The notes: a model not told the origin generated them from the sequence alone. A stretch of DNA of 64,000 nucleotides from Arthrobacter ramosus (GCF_039535095.1 NZ_BAAAWN010000001.1:5022001-5086000), one strand, 5' to 3'; shown: positions 45,644 through 54,751, numbered from the stretch's first letter. Program-made: numbers and translations.

Positions 45644-46027
45644 TCACAGCTGGGATGGGAATGCCCCCCGGCGGGAGAGGGTATCTCTGAGCGAGTCTCT
45701 TTCCTCGAGCACATCCAGGAGGGCAGTCGCATAGGTTTTGAGCCGTTTGTCCAAGTCACAGTTGGCTGCGGTGAGCCGGGCATTCCGCTCCTTTTCGTCG
45801 GCTAGGGCCTTCCGCAGGTTCTCGACCTCGGGTTTTGTCCTGTTCAGCTCTCTTGCCCGCTCCTGGAACCTTGAGCTGATGTCGGGGTTGTCGTGGGTGA
45901 GCCGGTGGCGCTTGACGCCGGCGAGTTCGACGAGGCGGAGGCTTGTGAGGGGGCCGGGCACGCGGCCGTCCAGGAGATCGTCCATGCTGCGTTCGAGGGC
46001 TTGGCGGATTTTTTCCTGGGTCGTCAT
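45644..46027 (-). CDS. TnpC-like coiled-coil protein
   Basis: 127 residues. A short helix-turn-helix-like N-terminus (TSLRLVELAGVKRHRLTHDN) is followed by a coiled coil (ELNRTKPEVENLRKALADEK ERNARL...). The size, position downstream of the large recombinase and composition match the third gene (tnpC/DUF6262) of Tn554-like transposons, which stimulates or orients insertion. Confidence 0.78.
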   Translation of the reverse strand: MTTQEKIRQALERSMDDLLDGRVPGPLTSLRLVELAGVKRHRLTHDNPDISSRFQERARELNRTKPEVENLRKALADEKERNARLTAANCDLDKRLKTYATALLDVLEERDSLRDTLSRRGAFPSQL

Positions 46028-47915
46028 GGTTCTGATGGGTTTCGATGATGCTTTGGATGGACTCTCTTATGGCGGTCGTGCGCTGGTGACGGATCAGCGG
46101 GGCCAGCGAGTCGTCCGGAATGCCGGCGAGCCGGGCGCGGAGTTCGTCGATGTCAGAGCCGGTGCGGGCGATGTTGGCGCAGTCGGGTTGGCATCCGGTC
46201 AGGACCGGGCCGCCGCCATCCGTGGCCGGGATGCAGCGTGCTTTGGCGCGGTCGAATACGCAGTGGAGCCCGCGTCCGGGGTAGACCTGGAGTACGGGGT
46301 CTTGGAGGAGTTTTCGGGCTTGGCGGCCGGTGAGGAGGACCTTCCCAGCGAATTTCTCGCGTGCTACCCTGACGCGTTGTTCGAGTTCGCCGGCGGCCGG
46401 TCCGCTGAGGTGTCCTCCGGTGTTGAGGTACGCTTCGAGGTCTGTGGCCTGGTCGATCCGTTCAAGCCATTGTTCGAAGGCGAGGTCGTCCGGGAAGCCC
46501 GAGGCGTGGTTTCCGGCGTAGCCCTGGGTGACGTGGACGTTGATATGGCCGTATTGGATTGCGGCGGCGACCAAGCCGCGGGGCCGGCGCACGATGTGCC
46601 AGGCGAGGGTTCGGCGGAAGCGGCTGGGGGCGATGCGCCCGTCGGAGTCATTCGGGATGGTGTCCGGACGGCTGTTCTCGCGGCAGAAGCCGTTGACCCA
46701 TTCCGCGAACGAAGCGATGTCTCCTGCGATTTGCGTGGCTGTCCGGGCCTGGCCTGGCCGCGTTCTTAACCGGCGGGTCCTCGGCCGGTTTTCCTTGGGT
46801 CGGATGCTCCTGCCGAAGAGAAAGCGTCCGTCACCGAGTTCCTCGGCGATGGTGAAGGCTTGGGCGACGAGGGGGTGGATGACCCACGGGTTCTCACGCG
46901 TTGCGCCTTCTTCTGCCTTGCCGCCGTGGGATCCGGTTGCTCTTTTCCACCGCGTGCCGGTGAGTGTCCACAGGTCCCGCTCGGGATCGTGGTGGAGGCA
47001 CCCGGTTGTGAGGGTCAGGACCTCTCCCGGTCGCATGCCCGAGAGGTAGGCGATCACGATGTAGCAGGCGGTGTGTGTCCCGTCGGTCAGCACGCGGCCG
47101 GGAAGCCCGAGGCCTGCCGCGCGCAGCAGGGCCAGGACATGAACCAGCTTTTGATGCCGGTCCCTCTCATACAGCCTTCGGCCGGCCTGTCGGTATCCGC
47201 GTCCTCCCATGGTGGTCCTACGGTATTCGTCGAAGTTTGGGACGATGTCTGCCGAGATCTCTTCGATGAACCGGATCGCCCATGCCAGCAGGGGGACGAG
47301 CGTTGCATCGCCGATCCGGGGTATGCGGTTGTGCGGCTGGACGTCGGTGCGTGCGCCCAGCAGCTCTCTGGCGGGCGCATCGTCCCAAGGTGGAGCGTCC
47401 GGCATCGCCAGCCGCGGCGGAACCACGTCTCGGTAAGCCCATAACCGCCGCACTTCCGCGACGGAGTGCCGCCTGGACCCGTAGGAGACCCCCGAATCGC
47501 CCAGGAATGCCAAGTACTCATCGAGGCGCGCCGCGTCCAGCTCCGCGAAAGATTCCAGACCCCGTCCCGCAGCCCAGATGATCAGCCGCTCGATAGGTCC
47601 CTTCACGAACGACACCGATCGCAAGGAGCAGCGGATTCCGGCGCGGGCGGATGGCAGGGCGCGCGGATGGTCTTCGTTGATCAGCTGCCACAGGTACCCT
47701 TTGACCGCGTCCCGCCATGGTTGCGGAAGCCGTTTGAAGTTGATGCTCGTGGAGTCGCTGTGGTCCTCGAAGATCCCGGCAGTGAGGTCCCAACGGTCAT
47801 CGCCGAACCGTGACAGCGTCTCCGGGGCGATCTCCGGCCGGATCGGTCGGCCGAGCAGGACCGGAGTACCGGACACCGGTGCCGGCTGGCCGGTGTCGAT
47901 GGCGTAAAAGCTCAT
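45756..47915 (-). CDS. Large tyrosine recombinase (TnpB-like)
   Basis: 719 residues. The catalytic C-terminal domain has YLSGMRPGEVLTL (first Arg, ~295), PSRFRRTLAWHIVRRP (HxxR-like, ~430) and YGHINVHVTQGYAG (Tyr, ~460). The frame continues some 90 codons beyond the normal end and overlaps tnpC by 272 bp. That tail is Pro/Arg-rich and is probably just the shadow of tnpC, which suggests loss of the original stop. The catalytic region is intact. Confidence 0.8.
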   Translation of the reverse strand: MSFYAIDTGQPAPVSGTPVLLGRPIRPEIAPETLSRFGDDRWDLTAGIFEDHSDSTSINFKRLPQPWRDAVKGYLWQLINEDHPRALPSARAGIRCSLRSVSFVKGPIERLIIWAAGRGLESFAELDAARLDEYLAFLGDSGVSYGSRRHSVAEVRRLWAYRDVVPPRLAMPDAPPWDDAPARELLGARTDVQPHNRIPRIGDATLVPLLAWAIRFIEEISADIVPNFDEYRRTTMGGRGYRQAGRRLYERDRHQKLVHVLALLRAAGLGLPGRVLTDGTHTACYIVIAYLSGMRPGEVLTLTTGCLHHDPERDLWTLTGTRWKRATGSHGGKAEEGATRENPWVIHPLVAQAFTIAEELGDGRFLFGRSIRPKENRPRTRRLRTRPGQARTATQIAGDIASFAEWVNGFCRENSRPDTIPNDSDGRIAPSRFRRTLAWHIVRRPRGLVAAAIQYGHINVHVTQGYAGNHASGFPDDLAFEQWLERIDQATDLEAYLNTGGHLSGPAAGELEQRVRVAREKFAGKVLLTGRQARKLLQDPVLQVYPGRGLHCVFDRAKARCIPATDGGGPVLTGCQPDCANIARTGSDIDELRARLAGIPDDSLAPLIRHQRTTAIRESIQSIIETHQNHDDPGKNPPSPRTQHGRSPGRPRARPPHKPPPRRTRRRQAPPAHPRQPRHQLKVPGAGKRAEQDKTRGREPAEGPSRRKGAECPAHRSQL

Positions 47916-49440
47916 GGGATCTCCAACTCATTTTCAAGGAGGGCTCGGACAAGGCGGGCGTCTTCGGCGGAGGCTCGCCCGGCCCCCGCCTGGACATCTG
48001 CGCGCTGGAGCTGAAGGACGTCGTCGAGCCGATCGGCCGCCGGGGCGAAACGCCGATCCCACTCGGACGGCGTTATCTCGGTGCGTCGGGCTCTGAGCTC
48101 AGTGAGCATCAGGGCCTGGACCGGCACATGCCTGGGCTCGGAACGCGAGCACGGGCAGGTGAGGCAAAGGAGGAACGATGCCGTGCACGGCCGCCCCTGC
48201 TCGCTGTAAGGGCTGTGCTCGTTGTCCACGCAGGCCGATCCGACCGTGTCCAGTCTCCCGGCGAGCACTTTCCCAAGGATCTCCTCGCTGACTCCGAACC
48301 TCGCCGCTACCTCTGCCGGGTCGTGAAGGGCTGCGCGGCAGTCTTCATCGCTGAGGGTGCGGTCCAGGTTCTCGGCGCGGATCCTCTCGACCTCGCCTTT
48401 GAGAGCTACTGCCACGACATCCTGATAGCTACTGAGCGACGTTCGGTCACGGACGAGGTTGACAGAGGCAAGCGTGGCGCTGGCCTGGGCAACCGGGCGC
48501 TGGTGAAGCTCGAGGAAGGTCCGCCGGATCCGACGGGAATCCACGCGCCGGGGCATGCCGTCCCCATCTGAAAAACCCTCCAGCGGCCCGAAGAGGCCCA
48601 CAGCCGGCGTGCGGTAGCCCAGATTCCCGGGGGTTCCCAACCGATAGCTGAAGGAGTGGTAGACGATCAGATCGGGATAGGCGAGGTACTGCCGGGCGCC
48701 ACGGCCGAACTCGAGGGCGATCTCGTAAACGCCGTGGGCGGAGCCGTAGTCGTCCCGGTCCACCAATGGTCTCCGCGCGGCAGAGAGGGTCAGGTCCATC
48801 TCGGACCGCAGCGGTCCCGCGCCGTGGTTTGCTGCCACGTGTGACCAGGGCAGGAACCTCACCGAGGGCGGTCGACACGGAATGCTCGGCACTCATTCCC
48901 AGCACCGTCGATGCGTTCAGGCCCGTCATGCACATCATCAGGATTGCCATGGCCTCGGCTTCGTGCCTCAGAGGGTGCAGTTCCGAGACCAGGTCCGCGC
49001 AAGACGAGTACCGTACCTTGCCGCTGTCGCGTCGTGGGACGCCCCCGTGAACTGCGATATATGCCAGCTTCGCTGCCCTCGTTCCCGCCCGGAAACAGGC
49101 GTCTCCCGGCCGGGGGTCCCCGGACAGGTATCAGTCGGCCTCGGCCCGGGCAGCCCGGATACGCGTCACCGCCGGCTCGGACGATGCGCCTGGCCGCCCG
49201 CCGGATCTGGCGGAACTCAGCCCCGGTGTAGGCCTGGACAGCGGCGCGGGGGGTCGTCGCCCGGACCGGGGTGTAGAGGGCATCGCGGAACTCGTTCGGG
49301 ACACCGTCGACGCCTCGAAGCACGGTCGTGAGGGCGAGCACGACCGCGTTTCCTTCCCGTGTCCCCAGCATCCGCAGCTCGAGGACATATCCGGCCCGCA
49401 GCTCGCCCACGCATGCGGCCGGTCTTGGCCTGGTCAGGAT
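47912..49440 (-). pseudogene. Second tyrosine recombinase, broken by frameshifts
   Basis: Coherent protein sequence passes through three frames: GELRAGYVLELRMLG to EFRQIRRAARRIVRA; then AVTRIRAARAEAD, a TGA near 49136, YLSGDPRPGD... to MAILMMCMTGLNASTVLG; then LPWSHVAANHGAGPLRSEMD to the ATGA-overlapped end at 47912. At least two frameshifts and one stop are therefore present. The Cys cluster (LLCLTCPCSR) near the end is retained. Confidence 0.7.
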
Positions 49441-50660
49441 GAGGTTCGCGAAGGAACGCAGGGTTTCGAAGAGCCCGTCGGCGGACGGAATCGTCCGCCT
49501 CGTCCCCGCAGTCCGATGAAAGGCTCAAGATAGATGTTCCTGGTCGTGTTCACATCCGAATGCCCGAGCATCGTCTGCACCAGAGACCATGTGTCGCCGA
49601 ACTGCTCCCGGAAGTCCTCCAGACCGTCCGGTCCCTTGATGAACAGCAGGCTCCGGTCGGCCGGGGACAGGTCATTCAGGTTCGCGAGCACGGTACTTCC
49701 ACCCGGTTCGGCAATCCGCACCAGGCCACGGTCGGTTATCCCCTGGACAATCCGCCTGCCGGCCAGGCTTTCGTACAAGCCGCTCTCGAGGCCGCGGAGG
49801 ATCGCGGCGGCCCGGTCGGTCTGGACGTAGTTCCACATGCCGTCGAGCGACTCGCGGCCCATCCAGTACCGTCGGCTCCGGCCGCCCTTTGCGCAGCTGC
49901 CCGCCAGGCGAGCCGTGGCGTAGGCTTTCGCGGCACCGTCGGTAGGGAGCTCGATGAGGCAAATCGAGGCGAGCTCCTGTATGCGCAGTCCGGTCCTGTA
50001 GAGGCCGTCAACGAATGCCGCATCCCGGGTCTGGGACCGCGGCCTCCAGCGCGTCTTCTCCGCCCCGCCGGGCTCCTTTCCGTGGATCCCGACGTCACGC
50101 CACAGGCGGAACGCTCCTGGAGAGAGCCATTTGACGTCTGCTGCACGGATCGCCGAGGCTCTGGCGCGGGGGTCTCGCACCGCGACCCGGTTCCCTACCC
50201 ACGCTTGCTTTTGAGCCGCGGGAAGGAGCCGGTTCGTGCCGAGCCGGTCTGCGGCCCAGTCGTGGAAGGCAAGGATTGCGGCAAGGTCGCCCTGCCATGT
50301 CGCGCCGGAAATACGACGCGGATTATCCAAGGCCGAGGTCCTCCAGAAGCGATAGTCGAATAGATCGTTTTCGGCTGCCCCTGTCCACTCCTTGCTCCGC
50401 GTCTGGAGGAAGTTGAACCAGGTCCGAAGGGCAAATGCGTACTGTCGGTTCGTTCCCGCCGTCAGATTCCGCATCCGCCCGCTGGCAAAGAACTTGTTGC
50501 CCGCGTCATGCGGCACGCCTTCGTGATCCAGGAACAACGGGCGCCCTGCATCGAGCCGCACACCCAGCCGGCCAACGCGGGCCAGGAGACCGTCATCCCG
50601 TGCTGGGCCGGAGTCCTTGGCGAAGTGCAGCCACCACGTCCCGCCGCCAGATTCGACCAT
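49434..50660 (-). CDS. TnpA-like tyrosine recombinase lacking its HxxR segment
   Basis: 408 residues. The N-terminal core-binding region (NRQYAFALRTWFNFLQ) and the catalytic Arg box (YRTGLRIQELASICL) are present, as is LGHSDVNTTRNIYLEPF with His and Tyr. The stretch that should hold HxxR is missing: FIKGPDGLE runs directly into DFREQFGDTW, an in-frame deletion of roughly 80 residues by comparison with the family. The C-terminus after EPF also looks frameshifted. Probably inactive. Confidence 0.7.
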   Translation of the reverse strand: MVESGGGTWWLHFAKDSGPARDDGLLARVGRLGVRLDAGRPLFLDHEGVPHDAGNKFFASGRMRNLTAGTNRQYAFALRTWFNFLQTRSKEWTGAAENDLFDYRFWRTSALDNPRRISGATWQGDLAAILAFHDWAADRLGTNRLLPAAQKQAWVGNRVAVRDPRARASAIRAADVKWLSPGAFRLWRDVGIHGKEPGGAEKTRWRPRSQTRDAAFVDGLYRTGLRIQELASICLIELPTDGAAKAYATARLAGSCAKGGRSRRYWMGRESLDGMWNYVQTDRAAAILRGLESGLYESLAGRRIVQGITDRGLVRIAEPGGSTVLANLNDLSPADRSLLFIKGPDGLEDFREQFGDTWSLVQTMLGHSDVNTTRNIYLEPFIGLRGRGGRFRPPTGSSKPCVPSRTSS

Positions 50661-50722
50661 GGCCCGACAGTACGACCGATCTCATGAATCCTCCTTGCAA
50701 CACGTACGAAATGGCGAGAGTT

Positions 50723-50910
50723 CACACGACGTCCACGGACCGGCGGTACTTCACCTTAACCACTGCTTCTTGCCGCCCACGTAAACCTGGGAAGCCCCCT
50801 TGCAGACAAGGCCTTCAATGCCGGTAGCTGGCATTTCCTCGAACCAGGACACCGGCAATTCCCGGTCCTTGGTCACTGGGAGAGGTTCAATGGGGCAGAC
50901 CAGTCCCGTG
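50723..50910 (-). pseudogene. ATP-dependent DNA ligase, internal fragment
   Basis: Reads TGLVCPIEPLPVTKDRELPV SWFEEMPATGIEGLVCKGAS QVYVGGKKQW and, after a 1-bp deletion, KVKYRRSVDVV: the end of the adenylation domain of a LigC-type ligase. At its 3' end it meets the zinc element at CACAC. At its 5' end it is cut at the kdpE duplication boundary (50911). Confidence 0.8.
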
Positions 50911-50911
50911 C

Positions 50912-51111
50912 CAGCAGCTCCTCAGCGAGGTCTGGGGGCCTGGCCTACGCCAAGGAAGCCAACTACCTGCGCGTGTACATGGCGCAGCTCCGGCGGAAAC
51001 TGGAAGCGGAGCCCGGGAACCCGCGCCACTTGATCACCGAGGTGGGGATCGGATACCGGTTCATGCCGTGAGGCGGGCTGCGGCGCCGGCGAACTCCACA
51101 GTCCCTCCGGC
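50912..51111 (+). repeat. Right copy of duplicated kdpE 3' end (frameshifted remnant)
   Basis: Second copy of 7570-7768. It starts inside kdpE at CAGCAGCTCCTCAGCG, carries one extra G (TGGGGGCC for TGGGGCC) that breaks the kdpE frame, and keeps the kdpE stop at 51068-51070. The exporter stop codon lies at 51061-51063 on the other strand, so the two genes overlapped tail to tail. Confidence 0.9.
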
Positions 51112-52941
51112 CTCGACAAGCCGTGCGTACGCGCCGCCGGCATCGCGAAGCTGTCCGGGCGTTCCAGCCTCGACGATGGCACCCCGGGCCAGCACTGCCA
51201 GCTGGTCGGCTTTCTCCACTGTGGAGAGCCGGTGGGCGATGGTGAGCGTAGTCCGGCCAACCGCCAGCCGGTCGAGCGCCGCCTGGACCTGGGCCTCGGT
51301 GGCGTTGTCCAGGGCGGAAGTGGCCTCGTCGAGAACCAGCACTTTAGGATTGCGCAGGATGGTTCGGGCAATGGCCAAGCGTTGCTGTTCTCCTCCGGAG
51401 AACCGGTGGCCGCGGGCGCCGACCATGGTGTCCAGGCCGTCGGGCAAGCTTGCGATCAGGTCCGCGATCTGCGCGGAGGCCAGGGCGCTCCACAGGACTG
51501 CGTCGTCCGCACCGGGTGCGGCCAGCAGCAGGTTTTCCCGGATGGTGTCGTGAATCAAGTACGTCTCCTGGGACACGACACCCACGATTTTCGTCAGGTC
51601 CTCAGGGGCGATGTCGCGGACGTCCACACCGTCAATGGTGATTCGTCCGGCCGTGGCGTCATGCAAGCGGGGGACCAGCGAGCCCAGTGTTGATTTCCCG
51701 GAGCCCGTGGGGCCCACGATTGCGGTGCTGGTGCCGGCCGGAAGCGTAAGGTCGATGCCGAGCAGGACTTCAGTGCCGCCGTCGTACGCGAAACGGACGC
51801 CTTCGAAGCGGACCTCGCCGCGCACTGCGGCCGGATCCACCGGGACGGGCCGCGCCGGGGCAGTGATCTCGGGAGCCAAGTCCAGGTACTCAAAGATGCG
51901 GCTGAAAAGGGCCATCGCGGTGACCCATTGGACGCCGAGGTCCAGGAGGCTCATGACGGGGCGGAAGATCGCACCCTGCAGGGCAGTGAACGCCACGAGC
52001 GTCCCGATGGTCATGCCTCCGCTCGTGACGGGCAGTCCAGCGGCCAGGTAGATGAGCGCCGGAATGGCCGAGAAGATGATGCCCATGGTGGACATCCGCC
52101 AGCGGCCGGCCAACTGGGAGCGCATCTCCAGTCCGATCAGCCGTTTGGAGCTTTCCGTGTAGCGGTGTGCGTCGCGCTTGGTGGTTCCGAGGGTTTTGGA
52201 GAGCCGGACGCCGGAGACCGACAGTCCTTCCTCGACCTGCGTGTTCATGGTGGCCAGTTCGCTCTGCAGCGTGGACGTGATGTTGCGCCGGAGCAGGGCC
52301 ACCCGGCGGGTGAACAAGACTGCCGGCGGGATCACTATCAGGGACAGGAGCGAGAGCCCGGGCGAAATGGCGACCATGGCGATGGCGGTGGCAATTGCCG
52401 TGGTCAGGTTGGACGCAACACCGGTCGCGGTGGAGGTGATGACCTGCTGCAGGCCGGAAATGTCGTTGTTCAACCGCGACTGCACCTCGCCGCTGCGGGT
52501 CCGGGTGAAGAATCCCAGTGATTGCTGCTGCAGGTGTGTAAACAAGCGCGTGCGCAGCGTGTGCATGATCTTCTGGCCCATGCCCGTAGTCATCCAGGTC
52601 TGCAGCACGCCGATGAGTGCGGTTGCGGCTGCCACGGCGATCAATCCGGCGGCCAGCCACGCGAGAAGCGGTAGATCCTTGCCGGGGAGCGCGACGTCGA
52701 TGATGTGGCGGACGAGGAACGGCTGTGCCAAGCCGATGATGCTCGACGCGCTGATGAGAAGCACGACGGCGGCAATGGTCACCTTGTGCGGTGTGAACAG
52801 CCCGGCGATCCGTTTGAGGCTCACGGGATGCTGTTTTAGCTGGGTGCGGTCGGCAGGATTGAGGCGGGCGGGGCCGCGGCCGGGATTTCGGGCTCCAGCG
52901 CCCGGACGATGGGGATTTTGGGTGAGGATATTCTCCGTCAT
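51061..52941 (-). CDS. ABC exporter, fused membrane and ATPase domains
   Basis: About 626-residue half-transporter (MsbA/LmrA type). The membrane domain (~55-330) is followed by an ATPase with GPTGSGKSTLGSLVPRL, Q-loop GVVSQETYL, signature FSGGEQQRLAIARTI, Walker B VLVLDEATSALD and H-loop AHRLSTVE. The start is the ATG at 52941 with GGAGG seven bases before it, rather than the GTG three codons upstream. Divergent from a MarR regulator, a usual sign of drug or toxicant export under repression. The 3' end overlaps a kdpE remnant. Confidence 0.92.
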   Translation of the reverse strand: MTENILTQNPHRPGAGARNPGRGPARLNPADRTQLKQHPVSLKRIAGLFTPHKVTIAAVVLLISASSIIGLAQPFLVRHIIDVALPGKDLPLLAWLAAGLIAVAAATALIGVLQTWMTTGMGQKIMHTLRTRLFTHLQQQSLGFFTRTRSGEVQSRLNNDISGLQQVITSTATGVASNLTTAIATAIAMVAISPGLSLLSLIVIPPAVLFTRRVALLRRNITSTLQSELATMNTQVEEGLSVSGVRLSKTLGTTKRDAHRYTESSKRLIGLEMRSQLAGRWRMSTMGIIFSAIPALIYLAAGLPVTSGGMTIGTLVAFTALQGAIFRPVMSLLDLGVQWVTAMALFSRIFEYLDLAPEITAPARPVPVDPAAVRGEVRFEGVRFAYDGGTEVLLGIDLTLPAGTSTAIVGPTGSGKSTLGSLVPRLHDATAGRITIDGVDVRDIAPEDLTKIVGVVSQETYLIHDTIRENLLLAAPGADDAVLWSALASAQIADLIASLPDGLDTMVGARGHRFSGGEQQRLAIARTILRNPKVLVLDEATSALDNATEAQVQAALDRLAVGRTTLTIAHRLSTVEKADQLAVLARGAIVEAGTPGQLRDAGGAYARLVEAGGTVEFAGAAARLTA

Positions 52942-53026
52942 AAGCACCACCTCCAGTGGCGAGCGGGGCGCGGGAATCGCGCCTTTCTAATACAGAGGCT
53001 ACCTCACTATGTGGTTACGGGTCAAA

Positions 53027-53041
53027 TTGCTAGACTGGCAA
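53027..53041. promoter_or_regulatory. Probable MarR operator
   Basis: TTGCTAGACTGGCAA, a palindrome with arms differing at one position (TTGCYAG), one base before the marR start and 85 bp upstream of the divergent exporter. Confidence 0.6.
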
Positions 53042-53042
53042 A

Positions 53043-53474
53043 ATGCACTCACAGCCCTCCGATTCTGCCGACCTTGGCGATCTCTTCCATGCCGCTTTCC
53101 GAGGGCTGCGCCGGACCTGGGCCGAGCAGCTGTCGCCCTGGGAGCTGACGCCGCACCAGTGGCGGGCGCTCATGACGCTTATGCGCCCGGCGCCCGGGGA
53201 GCCGATGCGGTTGAAAGACCTGGCGGAACGGCTGCGCATTGCGCCGCGTTCGGCCACGGAAGTGGTGGACCAGCTGGAGGTCAAAAGCCTCGTCCGTCGC
53301 GATCCGGACCCCACGGACCGGCGGGCCACCCTTGTCGCCGCCACCCCAGCCGGCCAGCAGCTCTTCGCGAAGATCAGCGCCGAACGTCGCGGCAAGTCGT
53401 CCGAGTACTTTGCCCGGCTCAGCGCAGAAGATCGCGACGAGCTGGCCCGGATTCTGGGGCAGCTCAGGGATTGA
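53043..53474 (+). CDS. MarR-family regulator
   Basis: 143 residues. Winged helix: LTPHQWRALMTLMRPAPGEP, RLKDLAERLRIAPRSATEVV DQLEVKSLVRR, with the wing DPDPTDRRATLVAATPAG. Typical size. It probably represses the divergent ABC exporter and itself through the palindrome at its start; the ligand is unknown. Confidence 0.9.
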   Translation: MHSQPSDSADLGDLFHAAFRGLRRTWAEQLSPWELTPHQWRALMTLMRPAPGEPMRLKDLAERLRIAPRSATEVVDQLEVKSLVRRDPDPTDRRATLVAATPAGQQLFAKISAERRGKSSEYFARLSAEDRDELARILGQLRD

Positions 53475-53526
53475 AGCCAACGCCGCTTCCCTCCCAAGTT
53501 GCCGCAGAGTAGGTAGAGTCGAAGCC

Positions 53527-54066
53527 ATGACTCGCCGGAAGGTTCCAGTTGCCCTCGTCGCGCTCCCTTTCGCGTTGTGCCTTATCGCACTTGCGCCAGC
53601 GGAGACCGCAGGGGCCGCATCCTGCGATTCGCAAGGCCTTCTAGGGGTAGTTGGCATGTGCTCTCCCGGCAGCTCCCCATCTCCCCGGCCGACGGGCAAA
53701 GCAACCCCGTCCACCACGGCCAGCCCACCGGTACAACCGCAACCCCAGCCGGATCCCGGCGTCGCAGTTCCTCCCGGTGGCGCTTCAACGACCGCGCCGG
53801 CGGTGACCGCCGAACCGGCACCCACCCAGGTGGCGCCACCCGCTACGATCACCGCTGCGGTGCCGTCGCCGATCGTTTCCAATCCGAGCCCCTCGACGCA
53901 AAATTCAGCCTCGGCGGCGGCCGCCCGCATTGACCCCGGCGCCCCTGCCCAGAGCGACCATCCCATCGCTCCAACCGTCTCGGTGGCTGGAATCCTGGTG
54001 GCCTTCGGCGGAACCCTCATTGCCGCGGGCGGCGTCGTTGGCCTCAGAAGATTTCCGCCGCTCTAA
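53527..54066 (+). CDS. Secreted Pro/Ala/Thr-rich protein with C-terminal membrane anchor
   Basis: 179 residues. A signal peptide (RRKVPVALVALPFALCLIAL then APAETAGAA), a short Cys pair (SCDSQGLLGVVGMCSPG), a low-complexity Pro/Thr/Ala linker (~55-140) and a C-terminal helix (VAGILVAFGGTLIAAGGVVG) followed by basic residues. This looks like a wall-spanning surface protein; no enzymatic domain. Confidence 0.65.
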   Translation: MTRRKVPVALVALPFALCLIALAPAETAGAASCDSQGLLGVVGMCSPGSSPSPRPTGKATPSTTASPPVQPQPQPDPGVAVPPGGASTTAPAVTAEPAPTQVAPPATITAAVPSPIVSNPSPSTQNSASAAAARIDPGAPAQSDHPIAPTVSVAGILVAFGGTLIAAGGVVGLRRFPPL

Positions 54067-54079
54067 TCCCGGCCCCTGA

Positions 54080-54191
54080 GATACTGAGCGAGTCCGAATT
54101 GAGCGAGGCGATTACGCACTTGGCGTTCTACGCGGGCTGGCCGAAAGCGATGTCCGCCATGGCGGTCGCCAAGCAGGTGTTTGCCGAGTAG
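54080..54191 (+). pseudogene. Carboxymuconolactone decarboxylase-family C-terminal scrap
   Basis: The last ~35 codons read ELSEAITHLAFYAGWPKAMS AMAVAKQVFAE and stop, the characteristic C-terminal helix of CMD/AhpD-like proteins. The rest of the gene is missing; upstream is the end of the secreted protein gene. Confidence 0.7.
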
Positions 54192-54245
54192 CCAAGTTCA
54201 CGTCAGAGGGCGCTTGGCCCCCTCTTTCCCGGTTGCTGGCCGAAG

Positions 54246-54689
54246 TCAGGCCTGCGGGGTCTGCCCTTGGAGGGAGGCAATCTGTGCCCGCGCGGCTGCG
54301 ATGAGCTCCTCGTTAGTGTTGGCGTGGCCGTTGAGGCCCCAGCCGCCGTCGGGGGCTTCCGTGAGCAGGACCCAGGTTCGATCGGGCAGTGTCGGATCCG
54401 CGGCCGCCGTCGCGACGAGCGCGGTGAGCTGTTCGACCAAAGCGAGCTGCTTTTCGCGGTTCAGTGCACCCGCGTTCGTGAGCACCTGGACGCGCACGTA
54501 GTTGCTGTCGCCGTCGACATTCGACAGATCCCCCTCCGGGAGTTCGTGGATAAATGCCGCCGTGTTCTTGCGGAACATCGGGATATCCGGAACCTGCTCC
54601 ACCCGCATCACCGTCGATGCCAGATCAACGGCGAGCTGATGCTTGTCGGCAAAGGTTCCTGTCGTGGCGTACACGTCGATCATGGGCAT
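54246..54689 (-). CDS. Tautomerase-family protein
   Basis: 147 residues with PMIDVYATTGTF after the initiator Met, leaving the catalytic N-terminal Pro of the 4-oxalocrotonate tautomerase superfamily. A second half from LVEQLTALVATAAADPTLPD suggests the double-length (fused) form. The substrate is unknown. Single gene with a convergent CMD scrap. Confidence 0.82.
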   Translation of the reverse strand: MPMIDVYATTGTFADKHQLAVDLASTVMRVEQVPDIPMFRKNTAAFIHELPEGDLSNVDGDSNYVRVQVLTNAGALNREKQLALVEQLTALVATAAADPTLPDRTWVLLTEAPDGGWGLNGHANTNEELIAAARAQIASLQGQTPQA

Positions 54690-54751
54690 GATGCTTCTCC
54701 TCTTCGATGTGGGTCAGCGGTCATTTCTTGTGCCATCCTTGCACTTTGATG

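Larger units (their letters stand above)
38586..50722 (-). mobile_element. 12.1-kb zinc/metal-cargo element inserted in a DNA ligase gene
   Basis: Defined by the split ligase: CACAC occurs at 38581-38585 and at 50723-50727, and keeping one copy joins the ligase frame (...VDVV-CAAVIGP...). At the right end are a deleted TnpA-like recombinase, a broken second recombinase, a TnpB-like recombinase and a TnpC-like coiled-coil gene, in the order and spacing of Tn554-like modules. The rest is metal-homeostasis cargo plus an IS630 scrap. No inverted repeats are evident at the ends. Confidence 0.75.
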
